64,000 nucleotides of DNA from Erythrobacter sp. WG (GCF_026586795.1 NZ_JAPFGY010000003.1:102616-166615); one strand, 5' to 3'; positions 32,457 through 41,387 are shown, numbered from the stretch's first letter. The notes: generated by a model from the letters alone, not told the origin. Numbers and translations: made by a program.

Positions 32457-33632
32457 ATGACCATGCGCGCTCCGATGCGCCTGCTTGCCCTCGTTGCCCT
32501 GTGCTTCGCCTTGCCGGTGCGGGCGTTGCTGCCAGAGGTGGGCGCTGTGCCGCCTGCGGTCCCCACCGCTGCGGAAGCTCCGGTTGCGCTGCTCGTCGAC
32601 CTCGGCAGCGGGCAGGTGCTCCACGCGCGCAATCCGGACCGGCGGTTCATGCCGGCCTCCGTCACCAAGGTCATGACCCTCTATCTGGCCTTCGAGCTGT
32701 TGAAGGCCAAGCGCCTGCACCCCGATCAGGTCTTCACCATGCGCCCCGAGGTCGCGCGCGAATGGCGGCGCAAGGGCTCGACGATGTTCCTCGACCCGGG
32801 CGAGCGGGTGCGCGTCGAGGACCTCCTGCTGGGGATCGCGAACGTCTCGGCAAATGACGGTGCGGCCGTGCTGGGGGACGGGCAGGCCGGCTCGGTCGCG
32901 GCCTGGACCGCGCAGATGAACCGCACCGCCTGGAGCCTCGGGATGAACGGGAGCCACTGGGGTTCGCCCAACGGCTTTCCCGACGAGGGCCGGACCTTCA
33001 CCACCGCGACCGACCTCGTGACGCTGGCGCGGGCGATGATCACCCGCCACCCGGACGAATTCGGCTATTACATCGGCCGCATGGGGTTCGACTACAAGGG
33101 CATCGTCCAAGTCAATCACGATCCGATGATCGGACGCGTGCCGGGGGCGGACGGGATCAAGACAGGGTTCACCAACGAATCCGGCTTTTCCTATCTCGGT
33201 ACCGCCCGCCGCAGCGGGCAGCGGCTGGTGCTGGTGCTCGCCGGGGTCGAGAACGGACGGCTGCGCGCGCGGCTCGCCAGGGCCTATGTCGAGTGGGGCT
33301 TTTCCGCTTTCGAGCGCCGCGAACTTTTTGCAGCCGACATTCCAGTCGGCGAGGCGCGGGTGCAGGACGGCGCGGCTCGGTCCGTAGCGCTGAAGGCGGC
33401 CGGGCCGGTCACCATCAACCTCCCGCGCGGGACCACGCCCGACTTGACGGCGACGATCCGCTACGAGGGCCCGCTGCGCGCGCCCATCGCCGCAGGTCAG
33501 GAAGTGGCAATGCTCGAGGTGACGGCGCCGGGCGTCTCTCCGGCGCACATCCCGCTCTACGCCGCCGAGGCCGTGCGGACCGCCGGCCCGCTCGACCGGA
33601 TCGTCAATGGAGTCGCGGGGCTGTTCTCGTGA
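32457..33632 (+). CDS. D-alanyl-D-alanine carboxypeptidase (PBP5/6, DacC-like)
   Basis: 391 aa. The signal peptide (about residues 1-24) is followed by the peptidase S11 domain with SxxK at Ser68-Lys71 (PASVTKVM), SxN in NVSANDGAAVL, and KTG in DGIKTGFTNESGFSYL, then a C-terminal PBP5-like beta domain (from about residue 290). It trims pentapeptide stems in the periplasm. Alternative in-frame ATGs occur at 32463 and 32475. Its stop overlaps the GTG start of tmk, so it is the first gene of a tightly packed operon. Confidence 0.92.
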   Translation: MTMRAPMRLLALVALCFALPVRALLPEVGAVPPAVPTAAEAPVALLVDLGSGQVLHARNPDRRFMPASVTKVMTLYLAFELLKAKRLHPDQVFTMRPEVAREWRRKGSTMFLDPGERVRVEDLLLGIANVSANDGAAVLGDGQAGSVAAWTAQMNRTAWSLGMNGSHWGSPNGFPDEGRTFTTATDLVTLARAMITRHPDEFGYYIGRMGFDYKGIVQVNHDPMIGRVPGADGIKTGFTNESGFSYLGTARRSGQRLVLVLAGVENGRLRARLARAYVEWGFSAFERRELFAADIPVGEARVQDGAARSVALKAAGPVTINLPRGTTPDLTATIRYEGPLRAPIAAGQEVAMLEVTAPGVSPAHIPLYAAEAVRTAGPLDRIVNGVAGLFS

Positions 33633-34261
33633 CCGCTACGAGAAGCAGGTTTATCGCCTTCGAGGGCGGGGAGGGGGCGGGCAAGTCCACCCAGGCGCGC
33701 CTCCTCGCCGAGGCGCTGCGGGCGCGGGGGATCGAGGTGGTGGTGACCCGTGAGCCCGGCGGAACGCCGGGCGCCGAGGCAATCCGGGCGCTGCTGCTCA
33801 CGCCGCCCGGCGATGGCTGGCCGCCTCACGCCGAAGCCCTGCTCTTTGCCGCGGCGCGTGCCGATCATGTCGCCCACCTGATCCGTCCGGCGCTGGCCCG
33901 CGGTGCATGGGTCGTGTGCGACCGCTTCGTGGATTCGAGCCGCGCCTACCAGGGCGGGGCGGGGGGGCTGGGCGACGATGCGATCACCGCGCTCCATGCC
34001 TTCGGAAGTGATGGTATCCGCCCCGACCGCGTGATCCTGCTCGAGGGCGACGAGACGGCGCTCGCAGGGCGACTAGCCGCGCGCGGGCAGGCTGCCGACG
34101 CCATCGAGGGGCGCCCTGCCGAGTATCACCGCGCCGTTGCCGCCGCTTTCCGGGCGCTGGCCGAAGCGGCTCCGGATGAATTCGCGCGCATTGAGGCGCT
34201 AGGCGATCCGCAGGAGGTCCATGCCCGCGTGCTCGCGGCGATCGCGGACCTGCTGCCGTGA
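33629..34261 (+). CDS. tmk: Thymidylate kinase
   Basis: 210 aa, GTG start inside the dacC-like stop (GTGA). Converts dTMP to dTDP. The P-loop FEGGEGAGKSTQ (residues 10-21), the DR(F/Y) motif in VCDRFVDSSRAYQGGAGGL, and REPGGTPGAEAIR are all conserved. Length matches the family. The end overlaps holB by 4 bp. The tmk-holB-metG-tatD order is a widespread alphaproteobacterial operon. Confidence 0.96.
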   Translation: MTATRSRFIAFEGGEGAGKSTQARLLAEALRARGIEVVVTREPGGTPGAEAIRALLLTPPGDGWPPHAEALLFAAARADHVAHLIRPALARGAWVVCDRFVDSSRAYQGGAGGLGDDAITALHAFGSDGIRPDRVILLEGDETALAGRLAARGQAADAIEGRPAEYHRAVAAAFRALAEAAPDEFARIEALGDPQEVHARVLAAIADLLP

Positions 34262-35214
34262 CCCGCTGGCCCAATCATGCCGAGGCTTGGCGGGCGTGGC
34301 GCGACGCGCTGGCGGGTGAGCGTATGCACCACGGCTGGATCCTCGCGGGCAAGGCAGGGCTCGGCAAGCGCGACTTCGCAGTGGCCGCCGCGCGCGAACT
34401 CGTCGCCGAACCGGGGGTGCCACAGCCCCCGGGCGATCACCCCGACATCATCACCCTCTCTTACGGCCCCAAGGACGACAAGGCCGAGCGCGCGGCGGGC
34501 GAAGGCAAGCCATTCGAACTCGCCCGCTCGATCCGCATCCGCCAGATCCGCGCCATGCAGAAGCGCCTTGTCACGCGCCCGACGCTGGGGAGCCGCCGCG
34601 CGATCATCATCGATCCGGCCGACGACATGGAGAAAGCGGCGGCCAACGCGCTTCTCAAGAGCCTCGAGGAGCCGCCCGGGGGCACGTTCTTCCTGCTGGT
34701 CACCCACCGCCCATCGCGGCTTCTGCCGACCATCCGCTCGCGCTGCCGTACCCTGCGCTTCCCGGTTCTGAGCGAGCGCGAGCTTGCCGCGATGATCGCG
34801 GACGCGGGCCTCCCACCCGATCCCCAGGCGCTCGCTGCCGCGGACGGATCGTTCGGGGCGGCGCTGCGCTTTGCCGAACAGGATCTTGCACCCGTCGCGC
34901 GCGCCATTTCGGGCCTCCTGGCGGGCGGCGACAGCGGCATGACCGGCCGCAGCGAACTGGCGCGCTTGATCGGCCCGCGCGCCGATCGCGAACGGATGCA
35001 GGCGGTGCTCGATCTCGCCCAGTCGCTCGCGGCCCGCGCCGCGCGCACGGCCGATGACCCGGCGCGGCGCGCGCGCCTGATCGACACCCACGCCGCGCTG
35101 GTGCAACTCGCCGCCGAGGCGCCGACCGCCAATTTCGATCCCTCGCTGCTCCCCTTCGAGATCGGCACCTTGCTTGTCGCCGCCGCCCCCGCTAGCGAAC
35201 CGGCCCATGGCTGA
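34258..35214 (+). CDS. holB: DNA polymerase III subunit delta'
   Basis: 318 aa, GTG start overlapping the tmk stop. Clamp-loader component of the AAA+ fold. The N-terminal HHGWILAGKAGLGKRDFA contains the degenerate P-loop, and KRLVTRPTLG, IIDPADDMEKAAANALLKSLEEPP with the sensor TFFLLVTHRPSRLLPTIRSRC are diagnostic. It loads the sliding clamp together with tau/gamma and delta. It overlaps the metG start by 8 bp. Confidence 0.93.
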   Translation: MTRWPNHAEAWRAWRDALAGERMHHGWILAGKAGLGKRDFAVAAARELVAEPGVPQPPGDHPDIITLSYGPKDDKAERAAGEGKPFELARSIRIRQIRAMQKRLVTRPTLGSRRAIIIDPADDMEKAAANALLKSLEEPPGGTFFLLVTHRPSRLLPTIRSRCRTLRFPVLSERELAAMIADAGLPPDPQALAAADGSFGAALRFAEQDLAPVARAISGLLAGGDSGMTGRSELARLIGPRADRERMQAVLDLAQSLAARAARTADDPARRARLIDTHAALVQLAAEAPTANFDPSLLPFEIGTLLVAAAPASEPAHG

Positions 35215-36754
35215 CCCCTTCTACATCACCACCGCGATCAGCTACCCCAACGGGCGTCCGCACATCGGCCACGCCTACGAGGCCATTGCCGCCGATGTGA
35301 TCGCGCGCTTCCAGCGCCTAAGGGGCCGCCGCGTGCGCTTCCAGACCGGGACCGACGAGCACGGCCTGAAGATGGCGAGGAAGGCCGAGGAGCAGGGCCG
35401 GACCCCCGCCGATCTCGCCGACGAAATGTCGGGCTATTTCCAGCAGATGTGCGACGCTCTCGATGTATCGTATGATCGCTTCATCCGCACGTCGGAGCCC
35501 GATCACCACCGCGCCAGCCAGGCCATCTGGCAGGCGATGGAAGCCGCGGGCGACCTCTACCTAGACCGCTACGAAGGCTGGTATTCGGTGCGCGACGAGG
35601 CCTACTACGACGAGAGCGAGTTGGCCGAAGGCGAGGGGGGCGAAAAGCTTTCCCCGCAGGGCACGCCGGTTGAATGGACGGTCGAGGAGAGCTGGTTCTT
35701 CCGGCTTTCGAAGTACCAGGATCAACTCCTTAAATTGCTGCGATCCCCCGGCTTTCTCGAGCCGGCGAGCCGCCGCAACGAGATGATCGCCTTCGTCGAG
35801 CAGGGCCTGCGCGACCTGTCGGTCAGCCGCACCTCGTTCGACTGGGGCGTGAAGGTGCCTGGGAGCGAGGGGCACGTCATGTACGTGTGGGTCGATGCGC
35901 TCACCAACTACCTGACGGGCCTCGGCTATCCTGACGAAATGGGCGACCTGTGGCCGGCCAGCCTGCACCTCATCGGCAAGGACATCGTACGCTTCCACAC
36001 GATCTACTGGCCGGCCTTCCTGATGAGCGCCAAGCTGCCCTTGCCCCAGAAGGTGTTCGGGCACGGGTTTCTGCTCAACCGCGGGCAGAAGGAATCGAAG
36101 TCGCTCGGCAACGTCACGGACCCGCTCGATCTCGCCGAGCGGTTCGGCGTCGATGCCTTGCGCTACTTCCTGATCCGCGAGGTCGCCTTCGGACAGGACG
36201 GCAGCTATTCGCCCGAAGCCATTGTTCAGCGCGCCAATGGCGAGCTCGGCAACGCCTTCGGCAATCTCGCCCAGCGCACCCTTGGCTTCATCGCCAAGAA
36301 CCTCGACGGCGCCCTGCCTGCGATCCGTGGCCACGCTGCGGCGGATACCGAACTTTTCGAAACGGTCGAGCGAGCGATCACGACCGATATGCCGCAGGCC
36401 TTCGAAGCGCTCGCGCTCCAGCAGGCGGTCGAGGCCTGGCTTCAGGCGGTATTCGCCTGCAACGCCTATATCGACGCCCAGGCCCCCTGGACGCTGCGCA
36501 AGACCGATCCGGAGCGCATGGAGACCGTGCTCGCCACGCTCTATACCTGCATCGCGCAGCTCGCGGTCGCGATCAGCCCGGTGATCCCGGCAAGCAGTGC
36601 CAAGCTCCTGGATATGCTCGGCGTTCCTGCCGATCTTCGCAACCTCCAAGGGATCCGCAGCCACTGGTATTCGCCGCTGGCCGAGAGCGATTTCCGGCTT
36701 TCGGCGCCGACGCCGCTGTTCCCCCGGCTCGAACTGCCGGCGGAGGCCGCCTGA
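35207..36754 (+). CDS. metG: Methionyl-tRNA synthetase (MetG, short form)
   Basis: 515 aa. Class Ia synthetase with the HIGH signature HIGHAYE (19-25), the DEHG motif in TGTDEHGLK, and the KMSKS position occupied by KESKSLGN (about residue 300), that is Glu in place of Met. The anticodon-binding helical domain covers roughly 365-515. The length is normal for a MetG lacking the C-terminal dimerisation domain. The ATG at 35207 sits inside the end of holB; its stop overlaps the TatD gene start. Sequence is otherwise intact, so it should be active. Confidence 0.95.
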   Translation: MADPFYITTAISYPNGRPHIGHAYEAIAADVIARFQRLRGRRVRFQTGTDEHGLKMARKAEEQGRTPADLADEMSGYFQQMCDALDVSYDRFIRTSEPDHHRASQAIWQAMEAAGDLYLDRYEGWYSVRDEAYYDESELAEGEGGEKLSPQGTPVEWTVEESWFFRLSKYQDQLLKLLRSPGFLEPASRRNEMIAFVEQGLRDLSVSRTSFDWGVKVPGSEGHVMYVWVDALTNYLTGLGYPDEMGDLWPASLHLIGKDIVRFHTIYWPAFLMSAKLPLPQKVFGHGFLLNRGQKESKSLGNVTDPLDLAERFGVDALRYFLIREVAFGQDGSYSPEAIVQRANGELGNAFGNLAQRTLGFIAKNLDGALPAIRGHAAADTELFETVERAITTDMPQAFEALALQQAVEAWLQAVFACNAYIDAQAPWTLRKTDPERMETVLATLYTCIAQLAVAISPVIPASSAKLLDMLGVPADLRNLQGIRSHWYSPLAESDFRLSAPTPLFPRLELPAEAA

Positions 36755-37530
36755 TGCTGGTCGATAGCCACTGCCACCTCGAATACAAGGGCCTCGTCGA
36801 GGACCGCGAGGGCGTGCTCGCGCGGGCGCGCGCGGCAGGGGTAGGGGCTTTCCTCAATATCTCGACCCGTCAGAGCGAGTGGGGCCAGGTGGTCGGCACT
36901 GCCGCGCGCGAGCCGGACGTTTTTGCGAGCGTCGGCATCCACCCGCACGAGGCGGACGCGCACAAGGACCTCGGCCGCGCCGCGCTGCTGGAGGCGACGC
37001 GCCACACCAAGGTCATCGCGATCGGCGAGACGGGGCTCGACTATTATTACGACAAGTCGGACAGAGAGGCGCAGAGGTCCCTGTTCCGGATGCATATCGA
37101 CGTCGCGCGCGAAACGCAGCTGCCGCTCATCATCCACACCCGCGATGCGGAAGGCGACACCCATGCAATTCTTGCCGAGGAAATGGGGAGGAGGGCCTTT
37201 CCCGCCTTGATCCACTGCTTCACCGCCTCGTCCGATTTTGCCGAAAAGGTGCTCGCGTTGGGGCTGACAATCTCGCTGTCCGGTATCGTGACCTTCAAGA
37301 ATGCCAAAGACTTGCAGGAGATCGCCAAGATCATTCCTGAAGACAGGCTGCTTGTCGAAACCGACAGCCCCTTCCTTGCCCCTGTGCCGCATCGCGGGAG
37401 GGTGTGCGAGCCGGCCTACGTCGCCGATACGACCGCATTCGTGGCGGGCCTGCGCGGAACGGACAGGGAACGCCTGATGGAGGTTACCACCGCAAATTTC
37501 TTCAAACTTTTCAGCAAGGCACGGCTGTGA
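36754..37530 (+). CDS. TatD family metal-dependent hydrolase (putative DNase)
   Basis: 258 aa. TIM-barrel with metal ligands: N-terminal DSHCHLEY (HxH), GIHPHEAD, GETGLDYYYD (Glu), IIHTRDAEGDT, LIHCFTASS and the terminal DSPFLAPVPHRG. Proteins of this family have 3'-5' DNase or D-aminoacyl-tRNA-related activities. It starts on the last base of the metG stop (TGATG) and shares 4 bp with the following metallo-beta-lactamase gene, so translation is coupled along the operon. Confidence 0.93.
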   Translation: MLVDSHCHLEYKGLVEDREGVLARARAAGVGAFLNISTRQSEWGQVVGTAAREPDVFASVGIHPHEADAHKDLGRAALLEATRHTKVIAIGETGLDYYYDKSDREAQRSLFRMHIDVARETQLPLIIHTRDAEGDTHAILAEEMGRRAFPALIHCFTASSDFAEKVLALGLTISLSGIVTFKNAKDLQEIAKIIPEDRLLVETDSPFLAPVPHRGRVCEPAYVADTTAFVAGLRGTDRERLMEVTTANFFKLFSKARL

Positions 37531-38309
37531 AGCTGGTGATGCTCGGCTCGGGCACCTCAACAGGGGTGCCGCGCCTGGGCGGGCCGGACGGCACCGGCGA
37601 CTGGGGCGACTGCGATCCGGCCGAACCGCGGAACCGCCGCACACGGGTTTCGATTCTGGTCGAGAGCGACGAAGGCAAACGCTTGCTCGTCGACACCTCG
37701 AGCGACTGTCGCGCGCAGTTGCTGGCAAATCGCGTCGGTCATGTCGATGCGGTGTTCTGGACGCACGACCATGCCGATCACTGCCACGGCATCGATGACC
37801 TCAGGGTGCTGCGCTACGGCCGCGCCGCTCCGATCCCGGGGTTTGCCTCGAGCGAGACGGTCCGGAGGCTGCGCCAACGCTTCGGCTATGTTTTCGCAGG
37901 ACATGACGGTTACCCGACGATCTGCACGATCGACACATTGGACCGACTGCGGATGATCGCCGGCTTCGGCGTCGACTGGTGCCAGATGGCGCATGGCCCG
38001 GGCGAGACCACCGCATACCGATTTGAAGCCGATGGGAAGAGTATCGGCTATGCTACCGATTTCAGCCAGATTTCAGATGCCATGGTTGACCTGTTCTACA
38101 AGGTCGACATCCTCGTCAGCGACTGTCTGCGCCGCGAACCGCATCCCACGCACGCGCATCTCGCCATGGCGATCGAGCTGGGCGAGCGCACGCGGGCTGG
38201 CCGGGTCGTGCTGAGCCATCTCGACAAGAGTATGGATTATCGGGCGCTCTGCGGCGAAGTGCCGGATCACGTGACGGTCGGCTACGACGGGCTGGAACTG
38301 GTCGCGTGA
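37527..38309 (+). CDS. PhnP-like MBL-fold metallohydrolase
   Basis: 260 aa, GTG start overlapping the TatD stop. The metallo-beta-lactamase core shows the zinc motif HDHADHCHGID (HxHxDH), a GDCDPAEPRNRRTRVS segment typical of PhnP/octanoyltransferase-neighbour hydrolases, DFSQIS and a final LSHLDKSMDY. Likely a phosphodiesterase; PhnP cleaves cyclic ribose phosphodiesters. The gene always tends to follow tatD in alphaproteobacteria, but its physiological substrate is not known. The last 4 bp overlap the small membrane gene. Confidence 0.87.
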   Translation: MKLVMLGSGTSTGVPRLGGPDGTGDWGDCDPAEPRNRRTRVSILVESDEGKRLLVDTSSDCRAQLLANRVGHVDAVFWTHDHADHCHGIDDLRVLRYGRAAPIPGFASSETVRRLRQRFGYVFAGHDGYPTICTIDTLDRLRMIAGFGVDWCQMAHGPGETTAYRFEADGKSIGYATDFSQISDAMVDLFYKVDILVSDCLRREPHPTHAHLAMAIELGERTRAGRVVLSHLDKSMDYRALCGEVPDHVTVGYDGLELVA

Positions 38310-38479
38310 GCGTGGATGGGATCCTTCCGATCATCACGAGCATCGGTTGGCTGATCCTGGTCGGCAGCGCGCTTGCATCCTATCGGCTCGGGTGGAGCAA
38401 GCTCGCCAGATTGGGGCTGACCTGGCTTGCGATCTTCATCGGGCTCTATCTGATCGTCACGTGGTTCTACGCCGGATGA
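38306..38479 (+). CDS. Small two-helix membrane protein (57 aa)
   Basis: 57 aa, GTG start sharing GTGA with the MBL-fold stop. Reading from 38306 gives MSVDGILPIITSIGWLI at the N-terminus and a second hydrophobic stretch (TWLAIFIGLYLIVTWFY) near the C-terminus, separated by a basic loop (SYRLGWSKLARLG). It is almost certainly translated because of the 4-bp overlap with the gene before it and because the reading frame is intact to a TGA at 38477. No family is recognised; small hydrophobic proteins in this operon position may assist an unrecognised envelope process. Confidence 0.7.
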   Translation: MSVDGILPIITSIGWLILVGSALASYRLGWSKLARLGLTWLAIFIGLYLIVTWFYAG

Positions 38480-38509
38480 ACCCGCCCGTCGCGCCGCCAC
38501 ATATTTTAC

Positions 38510-38523
38510 ATAATATATATTAT
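38510..38523. promoter_or_regulatory. AT-only 14-bp palindrome upstream of mazG
   Basis: ATAATATATATTAT is a perfect palindrome in an otherwise GC-rich genome, inside a 30-bp AT-rich stretch that ends 17 bp before the mazG ATG. It contains -10-like TATATT and could be the mazG promoter core or a repressor operator. Confidence 0.4.
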
Positions 38524-38540
38524 CCATCTTGAGGATCAGG

Positions 38541-39308
38541 ATGATCAGCCCCCCACCGCAGTCCCCTCTCGACCGCCTGATCGCGATCATGGCGCGCCTG
38601 CGCGATCCCGAACGTGGCTGCGAATGGGATCTCGCCCAAGACTTTTCGACCATCGCACCTTACACGATCGAGGAAGCCTACGAAGTCGCCGACGCGATCG
38701 CGCGCCGTGACATGGGCGATCTTCGATCCGAACTCGGCGACTTGCTGCTCCAGGTCGTTTTTCACGCCCGCATGGCCGAGGAAGCGGGCCACTTCGCCTT
38801 CACCGACGTCGCCTCCGCGATCGCCGACAAGATGGAGGCACGCCACCCGCACATTTTCGGCGATGCTGGCGGGAGCATGACCGAGGCGCGCTGGGAGGAT
38901 CTCAAGGCCGAGGAGCGCGCGGCCAAGGGGATAGCGAGCGCGCTCGATGGCGTCGCGCTTGCGCTACCGGCCTTGATGCGCGCGGAGAAGCTTCAGAAGC
39001 GCGCCGCGCGCACTGGCTTCGACTGGCCCGACCCTTCCGGCTCGGAAGCCAAAATCGCCGAGGAGATCGCGGAGCTGAAAAGCGCGCCTTCGGATGAGAA
39101 CAGGTTCGAGGAGGCCGGCGACCTGCTGTTTGCCGTCGTCAATTTCGTTCGGGCCTACGGGATCAGTGCCGAGGAAGCCCTGCGCGCGGCCAACGCCAAG
39201 TTCGAACGACGCTTCCGCGCGATGGAGGATCTTGCCGGGCCGGCGTTCCCGACCTTGCCGCTGGAGGCCCAGGAAGAGCTATGGCAGCAGGTCAAGAAAG
39301 GCGCATAA
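38541..39308 (+). CDS. mazG: Nucleoside triphosphate pyrophosphohydrolase MazG
   Basis: 255 aa. Two MazG all-alpha domains. The first carries CEWDLAQDFSTIAPYTIEEAYEVADAI and ELGDLLLQVVFHARMA (metal-binding Glu/Asp cluster), the second FEEAGDLLFAVVNFVRAYG. It hydrolyses NTPs and dNTPs to monophosphates, a house-cleaning function that also affects (p)ppGpp pools in E. coli. GAGG 6 bp upstream supports the ATG at 38541 over a TTG at 38529. The stop is 3 bp from the stop of the convergent hflX. Confidence 0.94.
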   Translation: MISPPPQSPLDRLIAIMARLRDPERGCEWDLAQDFSTIAPYTIEEAYEVADAIARRDMGDLRSELGDLLLQVVFHARMAEEAGHFAFTDVASAIADKMEARHPHIFGDAGGSMTEARWEDLKAEERAAKGIASALDGVALALPALMRAEKLQKRAARTGFDWPDPSGSEAKIAEEIAELKSAPSDENRFEEAGDLLFAVVNFVRAYGISAEEALRAANAKFERRFRAMEDLAGPAFPTLPLEAQEELWQQVKKGA

Positions 39309-39311
39309 GTC

Positions 39312-40634
39312 TCAATCCAGGCTGGCGAACTGCCCCAACTCCTTGGGATTGAGCCGAACGGTCAGGCGGCGCATCGGGCCTTCGTCACCCTCACCCGCAT
39401 CCTCTTCGCCGAGCACGTCGCCATGTGCGTGAAGCCAGGCGATCTTCCGCCCGTCGCTCAGCGGCAGGAGGAAGCTCACCTCCTGAGCCCCGCCCGTCAG
39501 GAGGCGCGCGAGCTCGGCTTCGAGCAGATCGACGCCCTTGCCCGTCGCGGCAGAAAGGATGACGGCGCCCTGCCCCTCCCCCGCCTCGCGAAGTTCTTCA
39601 AGCCTTTCAGCGTCGAGAAGGTCGGACTTGTTCCAGACTTCGAGGATCGGGATGGCGCTGGCGCCGGTCTCGGCGTCGACGACGCCGAGGTCCGAGAGCA
39701 CCTCCAGCACCTGCTTCTTCTGCGCGGCGTGCGAGGGGTTGGCCATGTCGCGCACGTGGCAGATCACGTCGGCCGCCGTGACCTCCTCGAGGGTCGCGCG
39801 GAACGCCGCGACGAGCTGCGTGGGAAGATCCGAAATGAAGCCCACGGTATCGGACAGAATGGCCTTTTCCACCCCCGGCAGGCCGATGGCGCGCATGGTG
39901 GGATCGAGCGTCGCGAAGAGCAGGTCTTCGGCCAGCACACCGGCGCCGGTCAGGCGGTTGAAGAGCGTCGACTTGCCCGCGTTGGTGTAGCCGACCAGCG
40001 CCACGACCGGCCAAGGCGCACGCCCGCGACGATCGCGGTGGAGCTGGCGGGTCTTGCGCACCTGGTCGAGCTCGCGGCGCAGGCGGCCCATGCGCTGGCG
40101 GATCATCCGCCGGTCGGCCTCGATCTGGGTTTCGCCCGGACCGCCGAGGAAGCCGAAACCGCCGCGCTGACGTTCAAGGTGGGTCCAGCTGCGCACGAGG
40201 CGGCTCTGCTGGTAATCGAGGTGCGCAAGCTCGACTTGCAGGCGCCCCTCCGCCGTCGCCGCGCGCTCGCCGAAAATCTCGAGGATGAGGCCGGTGCGGT
40301 CGATCACCTTGCGCTTCAGCCGGTCCTCCAGATTGCGCTGCTGGATCGGGGTCAAGGCGCCGTCGACGATCACCAACTCGGCCTCGTGCTGCTCGCACCA
40401 GATGCCGATATTTTCGACCTGGCCCGAGCCGAACAGCGTGTTGGGCTGCATCTGGCGCACCGGGAGAATTGCCGAATGCACGATCACCACGCCGATGGCG
40501 AGCGCGAGCCCCTTGGCCTCGGCGAGGCGTTCGGCCGCGTCGAGATCGTAGCGCAGGGCGCGAATGTCCGGGCACAGCACCAGCGCCCGCGCGCCGCGGG
40601 TGACCTCGTCCTGCAGATCGCTGTCGAAGCTCAG
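39312..40634 (-). CDS. hflX: Ribosome-splitting GTPase HflX
   Basis: 440 aa if read from a CTG at 40634; 422 aa from the first standard codon, a GTG at 40580. HflX rescues or splits stalled ribosomes. Features: N-terminal HflX domain ([13 protein letters not shown]), [14 protein letters not shown], and GTPase motifs G1 [10 protein letters not shown]3 DTVGFI and G4 NKSD. The residues encoded between 40634 and 40580 ([17 protein letters not shown]) match HflX N-termini I know, and no ATG/GTG/TTG exists there. The CTG overlaps the hfq TGA (CTGA), replacing the usual ATGA. CTG initiation is inference; the GTG start would lose this conserved stretch. Confidence 0.92.
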   Translation of the reverse strand: MSFDSDLQDEVTRGARALVLCPDIRALRYDLDAAERLAEAKGLALAIGVVIVHSAILPVRQMQPNTLFGSGQVENIGIWCEQHEAELVIVDGALTPIQQRNLEDRLKRKVIDRTGLILEIFGERAATAEGRLQVELAHLDYQQSRLVRSWTHLERQRGGFGFLGGPGETQIEADRRMIRQRMGRLRRELDQVRKTRQLHRDRRGRAPWPVVALVGYTNAGKSTLFNRLTGAGVLAEDLLFATLDPTMRAIGLPGVEKAILSDTVGFISDLPTQLVAAFRATLEEVTAADVICHVRDMANPSHAAQKKQVLEVLSDLGVVDAETGASAIPILEVWNKSDLLDAERLEELREAGEGQGAVILSAATGKGVDLLEAELARLLTGGAQEVSFLLPLSDGRKIAWLHAHGDVLGEEDAGEGDEGPMRRLTVRLNPKELGQFASLD

Positions 40635-41224
40635 TCGTCTATCCCGTCATGGTCGCCGTCATCGTCATCGTCGACCGTGAGGTCAACGGGCGATGCGGGT
40701 TGGATGGTCGAGACGGCATGCTTGTAAGCCAGTTGCACAGCTCCGTCGCGTTCGAGCAGCATACAGAACAGGTCGTAGGCCGCGATGCGACCCTGGAGCA
40801 TGACGCCATTGACGAGGAACATGGTCACCTGCACCTCGGCCTCGGCCACGCGGCTCAGGAACACGTCCTGCAGCAGCTTCTGCTTGCGCCCGGCGGGCTG
40901 GTTTCCGAACTGCGCGGGGTCCAGCGACTGGCCCGGCATGATCGTGCTGATCGCGTGCTTGTAGACGAGCTGCGACTGGCCATCGCGGCGCAGCAGGATC
41001 GAGAAGTTGTCGAACCAGGTGACGATCCCCTGCAGCTTCACGCCCTTCACAAGGAACATGGTGACGGGAATCTTGTTGCGACGCAGCAGATTGAGAAAGG
41101 CGTCCTGAAGATTGCCCTGCCGAGTCGCCGCACCGCCGGACTTCGTTTCGCTTTCGATGCTGCGGGCCTCGCTCGGGGCGGCGCGCTTGATCGGACGGGG
41201 GGAGAGCGTTCGCCCGCTGGACAT
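40631..41224 (-). CDS. hfq: Tandem double-domain Hfq RNA chaperone with acidic tail
   Basis: 197 aa, about twice a normal Hfq. Two full Sm domains are visible: residues about 37-97 ([41 protein letters not shown]) and about 115-176 ([42 protein letters not shown]), joined by a 17-residue linker and ending in an Asp-rich tail ([13 protein letters not shown]). The copies differ where it matters: the rim RRNK of copy 1 is AEAE in copy 2, and the distal-face Lys (KLQG) is Met (MLQG) in copy 2. The proximal KHA is kept in both. A pseudo-hexamer of three chains is the likely assembly. AGGAG precedes the ATG. It is the riboregulator next to hflX, as in most proteobacteria. Confidence 0.95.
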   Translation of the reverse strand: MSSGRTLSPRPIKRAAPSEARSIESETKSGGAATRQGNLQDAFLNLLRRNKIPVTMFLVKGVKLQGIVTWFDNFSILLRRDGQSQLVYKHAISTIMPGQSLDPAQFGNQPAGRKQKLLQDVFLSRVAEAEVQVTMFLVNGVMLQGRIAAYDLFCMLLERDGAVQLAYKHAVSTIQPASPVDLTVDDDDDGDHDGIDD

Positions 41225-41358
41225 GGTCGTGGCTCCTGTTCTTGGCGGCCGTTGTTGCGGTCCGCATGGGTCCGGCCTGTCCGCTTGAGGGGAACGAAGG
41301 GCCGCGCGACTTTCATAATGGCGACTGCAGCCGCGTGCGACAAGGCTTGAATCGCCGC

Positions 41359-41387
41359 AAATTTTCCGTCCGTCGCCGCTGTGTCAA
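41359..41387 (-). promoter_or_regulatory. Possible sigma-70-type promoter for hfq
   Basis: On the minus strand TTGACA (41387-41382) and AAATTT (41364-41359) are separated by 17 bp, about 135 bp upstream of the hfq ATG at 41224. The -35 is a perfect match but starts inside the ntrX stop region and the -10 is poor, so this is only a candidate. Confidence 0.35.
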
